From Latrodectus hesperus (lineage: Eukaryota > Arthropoda > Arachnida > Araneae > Theridiidae), in NCBI GenBank assembly GCA_037975125.1, contig CM075860.1:19103093-19167092 (forward strand): a DNA stretch of 64,000 bases, given 5' to 3'. A model generated the notes under the pieces. It saw nothing but the letters and a program-made list of their open reading frames with translations. It did not search any database and was not told where the DNA came from. A program made the position numbers and the translations under genes. This document shows positions 54,775 through 64,000 of this stretch, piece after piece. Numbering within the stretch: position 1 is the first letter of the stretch; every line of letters begins with the position of its first letter.

Positions 54775-54860
54775 ACTAGTGGAAGAATTGTAACTATTAA
54801 ACTGGGAGAGGGTGATGCTCGTGAAAGAGAGGAATCCTTTTAACCAACTTCGATGTGTAT
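54775..54860. repeat. Direct repeat, copy 1 (about 85 bp)
   Basis: It shares the order GAAGAATTG, ATTAAAC, GGGAGA and AATCCTTTTAACCAAC with 55780-55865, about 1 kb to the right. Its origin is unknown. Confidence 0.65.
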
Positions 54861-55165
54861 TTAACCAAAAATATCAAATTTGATCAATTATTTAACTAAT
54901 CAAGGGGCTTCTTACTAATTAAAAACTATTTATTGTTTCTCTCTTTCACAATAAGGATATAAACTACAAAATACCATAATCAATAATGCTAGATATTTGT
55001 TTTGTTTTGTTTTTTCTAGTAATCTTAATGAAGAAAATTAACCTTCGTGTACACCTCTTTCTGTCACCAAAATATTAAAAAACATTTTAAATATCTGCAT
55101 CAAAATTTTGCGGTATTCTCATGAACCAAACCCATTTCTTTTCAATATCACTCCACATTTAAATA

Positions 55166-55441
55166 TAAACTAAACTCCATGGCACGACAGCCCATATGGG
55201 CCAAGGCCTACAGTGCCCATAGCTGTTTTCATGGGCGAGGGCCCTAAGGTGCGAAGCATATGTCCCAGTTAGGTGGTCAGCCTAACGTAAGACCCCAGTG
55301 TTTAGTTCCCAAGCATGCTTGGTACTCATTTAATCGACCCACTGAAGGGATGAAAGGCTGAGCCAACCTTGCCCAGCCCGAGGATAGAACCTCGGACCTG
55401 TGTCATGGGAGCGTGAAATGCTACCACTAAGCCACCGGGTT
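55166..55441 (-). repeat. SINE (Gly-tRNA-like family), full length, with TSD
   Basis: A 14-bp duplication TCCACATTTAAATA lies at 55152-55165 and 55442-55455. In reverse complement the head reads GGTGGCTTAGTGGTAGCATT (A box), CTCCCATGA at the anticodon-loop position, and GGTTCTATCC (B box). This resembles a glycine tRNA. The body matches 6461-6702. Confidence 0.94.
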
Positions 55442-55779
55442 TCCACATTTAAATACATCATCCTGAAATTTAGAACATTTTTAAACTTAACCTGTCTCTA
55501 GTTAGTTTTATGGCTGGCCATATGACTTCTTTCTTTTTTATAACGATTATTAAAGTAAACTTCCTTATAAAAATGTGACTTAAATCCTAGTAGAAAATGA
55601 ATTGTATAGATTTTCCAATACATTTCTACTTATATATGAGTCATAATCTTAAATGAATTCACATTATTCATTACTGGGAATATTTATAACAACATTGGAC
55701 TGTGAAACGGACTGGCATTAACAAAGCACAATATCCGACTGTGATTCTCTTACAAAGAATAACTAATTAAAGTGGCAGA

Positions 55780-55865
55780 CATAATAGAAGAATTGCAACC
55801 ATTAAACGGGGGAGACCGAGATTCAGGTGCGAGAAATCCTTTTAACCAACCAACTTCGAGCTGTA
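55780..55865. repeat. Direct repeat, copy 2 (about 85 bp)
   Basis: Partner of 54775-54860, with AGAAGAATTGCAACC, ATTAAACGGGGGAGA, GAAATCCTTTTAACCAACC and AACTTCGA. Confidence 0.65.
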
Positions 55866-56764
55866 TAGTAATCGTTGTATTGTTAGACTTACACATGGAG
55901 GGATGAATGACACGAATGAGAAAACGTACAACTCATTCGCATATTTAACGATTCGTGAAACTACGAATGCTTCAAATGAGACAGCATCTACCACGGAAAC
56001 GCAAGAAGTAAAAATAGCTACAAATAACATTTGCATATATCCTCATTTTCCGCTTTAAAGATAACGAACGACTCAAGCTAATTCTTTTCGAAATGCTTTT
56101 TTTTAAGGAAAGTGAAATTATGAATATTTTAATCTAAATCTGGGAAGACTTGGAATATGTGAATCCCCCTTAATCTCAAAACTCTGAATTTTAAAAGCGA
56201 TACAAATAAAAGCATAACTTATATTATTGATAGAAATAAATTTGCTTTATTTCGTATTTTTTTAGAATTTTAAGCAAAATGTTCGCTGAAGATGTGCTTA
56301 AGCACTTGGATTTCATTTCATTGAGTTAAAAGTACAGAGTTGGACAACTTATATTACACTTTTGGCCAAAGCCAGTTTCATAAAAAATATTTCTTAATTC
56401 TCATTTATTAAGTTTATTTTCATGACCAACATAGAGTGATTCTTATATTAGATTTACAGATAACTATTCTATTGATAAGAATAGTTTTGAATCTGAATTT
56501 TGATAACACGTGACATGAGCACGTCAATATATAAGATAATTCTTTTTCCACTCCATTTCTCACCAAAGCATTGTTGAAATACCGAGTTACATTCTATTCT
56601 AATGTCCATAGGGCTTGTCAATCACGTTTCCAAATTCCTATATCTGTAGGCTTGAATCCACAAAGGGCATTAAACTACTTTTTTATTCTCTAAAGTCAGG
56701 TGATGAAGAAACGACAAATCTCTCAATTTCACCATGTTATTGAATTTAACATAAGACGCTATGA

Positions 56765-57026
56765 ATATAATGTACGATAGACCATTGAGTATTATAGTCT
56801 TATTGGCGCATGGGCATCAACGGCGCATGAGCACAGTGTTCAAACGGCAGAAAGCACTTGCATGCCAGGAGGAAGGACACACACACAACACACACGTGGG
56901 TAAATATCTCTGGTAAAAACAATACCCACAATATTCTATTAAAATTCCTGCATTAATGTTTAATTGTTTTTATTTTTGTTTTTTTGTTATTTTTAAAATA
57001 AATGTTGTTGCTGTAGTCTATAACAG
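56765..57026 (+). mobile_element. Possible solo LTR
   Basis: The stretch starts TGTACGATAGACC and ends GTCTATAACA, so it has TGT...ACA borders. It contains GC-rich U3-like sequence (GGCGCATGGGCATCAACGG), and an AATAAATGTTGTTGC polyadenylation-like segment shortly before the end. No target duplication and no internal retrotransposon sequence was found. Speculative. Confidence 0.3.
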
Positions 57027-57269
57027 CCAGTCCGTCCGTCTTCTCTTTTCTTATTAATAATCTGATTTGTTAACAGGTCTTTTAGCCATTAGATCATGAT
57101 CAACTTAACCTTCTGCATGCGAGAAACAGATTCTTTAAATATTAAATTACAATGGCTCCAATGTAGATTAATCGAGAATGCTTCAAAAAATCTAACAGTC
57201 AACCGTAAGATAAGTTAATTTGTAAGGGTTGAAGTGTAAAAGTTATTGACATTAACATGATGGCTCGAA

Positions 57270-57412
57270 ATCTTGCCTTCGGTTCAACAGCTCGTGGGTT
57301 TGAAACCCACCTTGGGCATGAATGTCTGTAGTGGTTTGGAATCCCCTTTAAACCGTAGGACCCGGTCTAGTTAGCCCTCGTGTGCAAAAAATGACCTTTG
57401 AGCAACAAACAA
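57270..57412 (+). repeat. SINE (TTCGGTTCAACA family), second copy
   Basis: CTTCGGTTCAACAGCTCGTGG, the B-box-like GGGTTTGAAACCC, TTTAAACCGTAGGACC, CTAGTTAGCCCTCG and TTTGAGCAACAAACAAA parallel the copy at 43195. Confidence 0.82.
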
Positions 57413-58009
57413 ACAATGATGGCTCAAAACTTTTCAAATGATGAAATAGCTATAAATTATTGGACGATTAATTTGAAAGAAAAGAGAAGAAATATGTTTT
57501 AAAAAATAATAATATATATAACGCTTATTCTAATTGTATCTAAAATTGCTTTTTTGTCTCATGATTATGCCCATTTATATGCACAGATTACTGTGTTGTC
57601 CTAATGCATCGTAAAATAAATTCTAGTAGAGATAAAAATACATACAGTACCTAATACATTTCGTATATTTCTACTAATTAATACTACATTTGGTTTTTCT
57701 TTTTAACAATATTACTTTATGTAATATTAAGAAGAAAATTCCATTGTTTGTTTCAGTTTGGTGTTGCACTGTTATCATTTTTAACACAAACCACGGCTAA
57801 TTAAATGAGAACTAAGAGTTTAAAAATGATACAAATTTCTAGACATGAGTAGGAAATCAAACCCACAAACTGTTGAGATGTAGACTAATCAGTCGCCAAT
57901 GAAGGAAACGGAATATTTTTAAGCGTGAGAAATTTTATAGAGATATAACGGGAACATTTCTTTGATAAGAATGAAAACTTTTATCAACTGAAACATTTGA
58001 GAACCTTCT

Positions 58010-58398
58010 TTGTTTTTGTTACTTATGACACTTGGACAAGCCAAGCTCGCTATGACAACAGCTTTGCGAATTTAAGTCATAGGGTGCGTCTTTCTTTTAA
58101 CCAAAGTATCATGAAGATGAAAGTCCAACTCTTTGCTCTAAACTTCTCCGATAGATGGCACCACCAGAGGATTTACTCCCTCAATTTTGACATTGATCTG
58201 AAGGGGGAGAAAATTTTCTCTAGACCATTACACCCACGGTAACTACTCAACGACCGACCACAGGACTTTTGAGCTTACAGATTAAACGAGCACGTATATT
58301 GCATGTAATCGGTGGATCTTTAGTGGCGTTGGGAGTCGAACCCCACCCTTCCATGAGGAAGGCCGAAGCCCTAAACTCTAGGCTACCATGGTCCGAGA
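58010..58398 (-). repeat. tRNA-derived SINE, full length
   Basis: In reverse complement it starts with GGACCATGGTAGCC, an A-box-like TAGCCTAGAGTTTAGGG and B box GGTTCGACTCC. It then has the family body seen at 1088-1447. It ends in AGTTGTCATAAGT-like sequence next to a (GTT)n-derived end. Flanks GAGAACCTTCTTTG (left) and GAGAATTTCTTTAA (right) may be a decayed target duplication. The plus-strand frame 57997-58242 is a shadow of this repeat. Confidence 0.87.
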
Positions 58399-58399
58399 A

Positions 58400-59689
58400 T
58401 TTCTTTAATTAATGTTAATATTTTTGGTACAGAACAATTATATGAAAACAAATATATTAATTTGTTTACAATTGCATAAGTAAAACATATAATTCATTTT
58501 GTATACGTGCGTATCGTGAGGATATGAATCACTAACAGGAACATTAATAATTTCACGCCTGTAAATGTAAAGACAGACACGCCTTATACTCTCAAATGAA
58601 AGTGAACACGCTCACTCTCTTTGAAAAAAGTGTAAAAACCTTGGGTGTATTCAGGATCAACCCGAGAGAATCTTCGAACTCACATTAGAATAGGTGATTT
58701 CGAATAACTTTTTGGTGAGTTATTCTGGATGGAGGCGGTTAAATATTCAGAACTTGGAAGGACATATTTATTTTTACTGTATTATTATTATTACAGAAAT
58801 TTTATGAACGTTTCTTAATGCTAATATTTTTTATTCTTTTTAACTTAGATATTTACAATTATATATTTATATTTTAATGGATGGCAGCACTTAGGAATAC
58901 CACCAGTAATAGTTAATTTCTTTAAAATAAAAATTCAATTATTTATCGATTAAGAAAATCATTTGAAGTGAAAAACGTGCAGAATATACAAAATTTCTAT
59001 TTAAATAATTAGGTTGAACTCAAAAGTATGAAAACTCGATTAATTTAAAATACCAAGTTTCTTGCTTATATTATGTGGTAAATAAATACGAAATTGGTTA
59101 TAGAAACAAAATTATATTTGCACATTATTTCCAAACTAATAAATGTGCGTCTAAAGTAAAAAATATCTGACAAATTATTGGAGCATTTAACAATCTATGT
59201 TCGTATATGACTTAAAATAAACCCTTTTCTAATAATCTTTTTGATATTCAAATTAGTTAGTTATAGTAAGCTTTTTATATCATGCATTCATAATTTATTC
59301 CAGAATATTATTAATTTACACTGATAACACTAATTACAATTTTAATCAAAAAAAGTATTAAAATTAACTTTATTACAGATTTAATTCATTTAATTTTGCA
59401 TTATTTGTCAGTATTTGTGGCTCTACCATTATAGATAGAAATAAAATTTGATATAGTATTACTAGGTATTATAGTAAACTTGCGTTTTTACGAACTTCTA
59501 ATTTTCGAACACTCACGATTTTACGAAATATGCTTCGTTCTTAACATGTTCCCATAGACACAATGATAATTTTTAATTTCCATTTTCAACCTAGTTTAAA
59601 AAATCTTTTTTTTATTATATAAAGGTTATTTCATACATCTTTTGTTAACTATAAAGTGGTTTTTTTCTTTTGTTACAGTTGAAATCCTG
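58400..59689. other. AT-rich sequence with a possible Tigger-like end
   Basis: Near 59471-59530, TAGTAAACTTGCGTTTTTACG and repeated TACGAA/TTCGAA motifs resemble the start of a pogo/Tigger terminal repeat. No partner end was found. Nothing else was recognised. Confidence 0.3.
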
Positions 59690-59831
59690 AGTACGCCACT
59701 TAATTGCGATTCTCATTGGTTTAAAATTATCCATGACGTCAGATAACGTTTCATCCACGTCAAATCTTATTGAGACGGTGTTGTAAATCCAATTTGTTGA
59801 CGAATTTGCTATCTGCCTACAAATCACATTC

Positions 59832-60860
59832 GGAACTAGTAGGATATAATCCCCCTCCCTCATTGGCGACCACTGCGACTTTTCTTCGTCGCCAAGTTAG
59901 TCGCATGTTAAGTCGGGAAATTTCTCAAAGTTCCAAAAATATGCATTTTAGAAACTCTTACATCTCGTAATAGCATAAAAAATCTAAAAAGTATTACTGG
60001 AAAATGAATAAAAATCCAAAACAACTGCTAAAAGGGATAAATAAATAACAATAATGGACTTGCTTGATTATGACGTCAAGCTCACGTGTCGAATATGTTT
60101 GGTGATATTTATTGTTTGATGCATCCATTGTATAAACTAAGTTAAATTTGAATATAATAGGTTACAAATAGTTATGGGGTGATATTTATTTCGCCATTTT
60201 GTTCATTTGTCTCCTATCCATCCATGTTAGTTTCACATTTCAATGAAACTAATTTTGTAAACAGTTACTATGGTACAGTAAAATGGTGACTAAATATAAA
60301 TTTCAGAGTTATTTTGGCAAAAGAAAATTAACAGTTAACAATGATACAATATAAACTGATTTATTATCATGTATACAATTCCTTATAAAATAATTCTGAC
60401 TACAAATTAGTATTGCCACGATATTTTTTTTTCTTCGTTAAAATACTATTTTTCATTTATTTGCGGAAAATATTCAGTCAAACGTAGAAGAGTCAGCAAC
60501 AGTTTTCTTACACTATCAAATGTGAAATTGCAAAAAAATATTTTTTCAATGCCTGTGATTGCTACTAGAATTTAATACTTTTTTAAAACTTTTTACTTTA
60601 AAAAAATGCATATAATAGTTGATTAATTTTTAAAAAATACAATTTAATTAAGAAGTATTTTTAAAAACTTCGATTTGAGAGTAAAACAAAAACTTCAAAT
60701 TCTGTTGCCACTGAAAAGAACCATATATATGATGTATAAATTATGTAAAATACGAAAATCTGGCAACAAAATCTCAAATCGGCCACACTGTAATCAAAAA
60801 CAGAGGGTGCTAGATTTGGCGAGAAATGTCTTGAGGGGGGGGGCATATTATATTTATATC
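59832..60860. mobile_element. 1029-bp insertion with 8-bp TSD (hAT-like?)
   Basis: TCACATTC is duplicated at 59824-59831 and 60861-60868, while copy A has a single TCACATTC at 31474-31481. The ends share imperfect inverted similarity: GGATATAATCCCCCTCCCTC on the left, and reverse-complemented ATATAATATGCCCCCCCCCTC on the right. Each is followed by GGCGA or TCGCC-type sequence. An 8-bp duplication suits hAT elements. No transposase was recognised inside; frames at 59770-59970 and 60661-60981 match nothing I know. Confidence 0.72.
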
Positions 60861-61097
60861 TCACATTCTTCAAGTGGCAGCAAACAAGGCGATGTCTGAG
60901 AATATTGTTGAAGTTCATTTTGTTACTAAAATGATTTCTTATATAAGGAGCAAAACATCGGTTTGAGAAGCCGTTTTCCATTGATTCAAGTTATTAACAC
61001 ATGGACAATTGAACAGCAGAAAAAGCAAAAAGAAAGACATGACAAAACATCCACTTTAAATTTTTAAAAATTTCATTAATTAATAGAATTTTAAATT

Positions 61098-61405
61098 TTT
61101 CTTTCTAATGGCGGGCACAAGAGGATTGAACCCTATGCCACAACAAGGCCAGAGCCTGCTACTCATTTGTCGTTACCCAGCGGGCACCTGTGAACCAAGT
61201 CACGGAGGCGAGTAGCGTTACCCGCGCCATACCACAACAAACCCGTTTATAGGGCGGGCCACATTCATACAACAACACAGAAGAAAGGAGCGAGAAACAC
61301 AGAGAGAAGAGAGGAAAAAGTAACAACCCTGCCCGAATCGGAATTCGAACCCGGGACCCACAGATCAGAAGGCAAGAGCGCTAACCACTCAGCCATCGGT
61401 CGGCA
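61098..61405 (-). repeat. tRNA-derived SINE (family of 32216-32521)
   Basis: A reverse-oriented copy with TAATGGCGGGCACAAG, CAAGTCACGGAGGCGAGTAG, CCCGTTTATAGGGCGGGC and the head B box GGGTTCGAATTCC. It ends at CATCGGTCGG. Its left border coincides with the left TAGAATTTTAAATT duplication (61084-61097). Confidence 0.88.
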
Positions 61406-61717
61406 TCGTAGTGAATATACAACATGCCTTTTGATGGCTCGTTTAATGATATTGACACTACATTTCACGCGCAACATTATGATTAATTTTCAACACTCTT
61501 TTTAAGTTTCAAATACATTTTTTAAGTACTTTATCAAAACATAGCTTTATTAATATTTGTTATAAAAAATTTAATGAACAAAATCCTCAATTTCAAGATG
61601 TATGTACTATAGAGAATATGTTTTTAAAAATTTACATATAACACATTTATATATGAATATAATGTGTGTCTTATAAATTACTATTAATATTTAAAGTTAT
61701 ATACATTAATATTTAAA

Positions 61718-61803
61718 GAAACATCCACGCCCGAACTGGGATTCGAACCCGGAAACCACAGCTCAGGAGTCAGGAACGCTAACCACTCAGCCAATCAGCC
61801 GGC
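61718..61803 (-). repeat. SINE head fragment (same family)
   Basis: AAACATCCACGCCCGAACTGG, the B box and CTCAGGAGTCAGGAACGCTA through AGCCGGC correspond to the right-hand end of 32216-32521. The right border abuts the second TAGAATTTTAAATT (61804-61817). Sequence 61406-61717 between the two SINE pieces is AT-rich and unassigned. Confidence 0.85.
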
Positions 61804-62929
61804 TAGAATTTTAAATTAATAATTGCAATATTTGTAAACAATCTCTTTTGAGACTATTGCCTTGTTTACGCCAACTTTAAATTTTTTTGATTTAATTAAT
61901 ATTGTTCAAATAATAAAAAGCAGATTTGTAAAACATCGGCTGAAAAAGTTCGTTGAATTTCTTAAAATTGTTTATATTTTGAGAAGTATTTTGCAATTAA
62001 TTTCCCATAATTTATTTTCTTCTTTTACTAATTTTTTCTGATTTTTTAAAAAAATTTTATATATATTTGAAAAGTCGATGTTTTTATAGGAGAATAATAA
62101 ATTGTGTACATCTAATCAACTAATCAGACGATATTAAATCTTTCGGAATATTTAATCAATTTGTGCGGAATATCTGTGTAGTTAGAATCACACTTTTATA
62201 AGTTGAAATTTTTTAATTCACTGCATAATAATGAAAAACAGGTGCTCAATTTCTATTTCATGCATTAGAGTTGAGGTGTGTGCTCAGGAATATTCCTTAT
62301 TTGTACCCTCTCGTCTCGTGACTACTTTCAGTTGAAATTCATTCCGAGAGGCAGTACATGACACATGTTCAAGCACTTACAAAAACTTTCAACAGTTATT
62401 CATTACATTTTGTCGAATGTATTGCTGTAAATTTATATACAACCGATTAATTTGTCTATTTTTAATTCATTGAATATTTTTTAAAATATGAATAAATGCT
62501 TTAGCTTATTTATTTATTCATGGTTTATATGTTTTTTGACAAATCATTAATATATCGTAATTCGTAATTAATTATTGTATGCAACTCATTTAATTAACTC
62601 TTTCTTGGGAAATACCGAAAATGTCTTAATATTAAGAAATTAATATAAATTATGTACATATATTTCTTTTACTGATGTCGGCCTTAATTGAATTCTTTCT
62701 TTAATCTTTAATTTGAAGCGCATTTAATGAATAAATAACTTTCGCTTCAATACTCCCCTTGAAACGTCCCGGAAAAAGAGATAATTAATTTGGCAAATGA
62801 AAGATCAGGAGCAGTGAATGTAGGACTGATTGTGGAAATACTGACCCTATTTTTTTTCTGCTTATTAAAAAGTTGCAACTGTGTGCGTAGTTTCTAGAAT
62901 TTCAAAACTTATATTTTCCGCTTTTATCG

Positions 62930-63200
62930 TTTGGAAGGGGGAAAGAAAAACATTCGCAATCCCCGAGTTCACGGACTCGAAAGCGGAACGATTTTAGTTG
63001 GATTGTAGAAAACTAGGAATAAATCGTGTTGCGGAAAAGAAAAAAAAAACGACCAGTTGCGTGTCCTTTGCGCATTTTGCGACAATATCAATGTGAACGA
63101 AGTAAATGTGGAAGACCAGTAACAAGAGGTGACCAACCTGTGGGCACGCGTGACAAACACACGCAAATTAGGAGGTGAAAACTTCGTGCAGCACGCTATG
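62930..63200. other. CpG-richer patch, possible promoter or 5' exon
   Basis: By eye about 18 CpG dinucleotides occur in some 260 bases, far above the surrounding DNA. The minus-strand frame 62969-63262 has no recognised domain. The plus strand has a basic stretch (KKRPVACPLRILRQYQCERS) that stops at 63174. The nature is unresolved. Confidence 0.25.
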
Positions 63201-63284
63201 CGATAAGCAGCCCAGAAAAAATATATTTCGTATGTAAATTTAGAAGCACCACACGATTTCAAACTTTAAGTTGTAAGCAAATTA

Positions 63285-64000
63285 TGTTAACAGTGATATA
63301 TTGCAAAGTTTTGTCAAATTCTTTTCGTTCCGAATAGTTATTCTTTCGAATGGAATTCTTTTAAAATTTATGAAACCAACTAAAATTTCTGCTCAACATT
63401 GTAAAGTTAGTAAAGAGAAATTTCTAGTTATTTATGTTTTTAAATAAATCAAATATCAGAAAATCTTATATGATAATTTGAAAATAGAACAAATGTAGTG
63501 AACACATTAATTTTAAATTATTTATTAAACTTACTTCAGAGAAATTTAATTCACAGTTTGATAAATCAATGACGCCAATAAGTAAACTATAAATTCTTGT
63601 CATAACTATATTTTGTATTCAATATAAAAAATTTTATTTATGATTAAATATAGTAAAATTTGTTTGGTTTTTCGTTTACATAAAAAATATATTTAATTAT
63701 TTTAGAACAAAATATCAAATTAAATATCAATTTGTTTTTATGTGTTGAACAAAATATCAATTTGTTTTATATAAAACGTTTAATAAAAACACTTAGTAGT
63801 ATTGTTTTTATTAATATTTATAAGAAGTAGATTTTTATTAATATTTAATTTATAAAGTAAGGTTTTTCTAACATTTTTTAAGATGATAAATAAATATATG
63901 TGTGTGATTAAAACATACGTATTATGTTTACTTCAGAAAAACAACATGTTTATTTGAGAAAAACATATTTAATAAACAAAACAATAAATATGTTTGTGTA
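63285..64000. other. AT-rich sequence, nothing recognised
   Basis: Highly AT-rich, with an imperfect local repeat of CAAAATATCAATTTG near 63720 and 63750. No gene seen. Confidence 0.45.

Larger units (their letters stand above)
59690..61880. repeat. Dispersed repeat, copy B, split by two insertions
   Basis: Segments 59700-59831, 60861-61097 and 61804-61875 together align in order with copy A (31350-31885). The gaps are filled by an element at 59832-60860 flanked by TCACATTC, and by SINE material at 61098-61803 flanked by TAGAATTTTAAATT. Confidence 0.85.

Noticed and set aside
62969..63262. 97-codon minus-strand ORF
   Set aside because: No domain, no splice support and ordinary length for a CpG-richer patch. 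Kept only as a possible promoter or exon region.

Overview
The window is AT-rich eukaryotic DNA, most likely from an arthropod and probably a spider or other arachnid. The evidence is introns with GT-AG borders, dense tRNA-derived SINEs, and decayed Tc1/mariner, Tigger/pogo, piggyBac and LINE (RNase H) elements. There are also several TA microsatellites of roughly 70 to 190 bp. No bacterial features, CRISPR array, rRNA or functional tRNA gene were seen. The species is inferred, not proven.

One genuine host gene is clear. It is a minus-strand prolyl 4-hydroxylase alpha subunit (P4HA family, collagen prolyl hydroxylation in the ER lumen). It starts at 18921 and runs leftward off the window. Its first five coding exons (18914-18921, 18684-18848, 14713-14882, 12270-12434, 11733-11893) join with consistent intron phases. 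They encode a signal peptide, the P4HA N-terminal domain and the first part of the peptide-binding TPR domain. A further exon at 2895-2995 carries the linker and the conserved CRGE motif that precedes the catalytic domain. A 34-bp micro-exon candidate at 6126-6159 fits the phases between them. I could not locate the exon for the end of the TPR domain. The 2-oxoglutarate/Fe(II) catalytic exons must lie left of position 1.

Region by region: 1-18.9 kb holds the P4HA gene. Its introns carry SINEs, a LINE RNase H fragment, a mariner remnant, a 29-bp minisatellite with higher-order structure (7334-8200), a pogo/Tigger-derived element and a 740-bp TIR element. 19-31 kb is gene-poor, with a Tc1-like element with visible TIRs (21500-22458), a 54-bp near-perfect hairpin (25147-25200) and two SINEs with clear target-site duplications. 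31-37 kb holds one copy of a roughly 500-bp dispersed repeat, a SINE with a 14-bp duplication, and a Tigger element whose transposase lost its catalytic core. A 416-bp TA-flanked MITE abuts that Tigger element exactly. 38-49 kb is a graveyard of Tc1, mariner, Tigger, LINE and piggyBac remnants. 50-64 kb has microsatellites, three or four SINEs, a possible solo LTR and a second copy of the dispersed repeat, split by two later insertions. Three CpG-richer patches (48.75-49.17, 53.64-53.96, 62.93-63.20 kb) could be promoters or untranslated exons of unseen genes.

The genes do not form a pathway here. The biology is one collagen-modifying enzyme gene embedded in layered transposon insertions, several of which can be ordered in time from duplications and empty sites.
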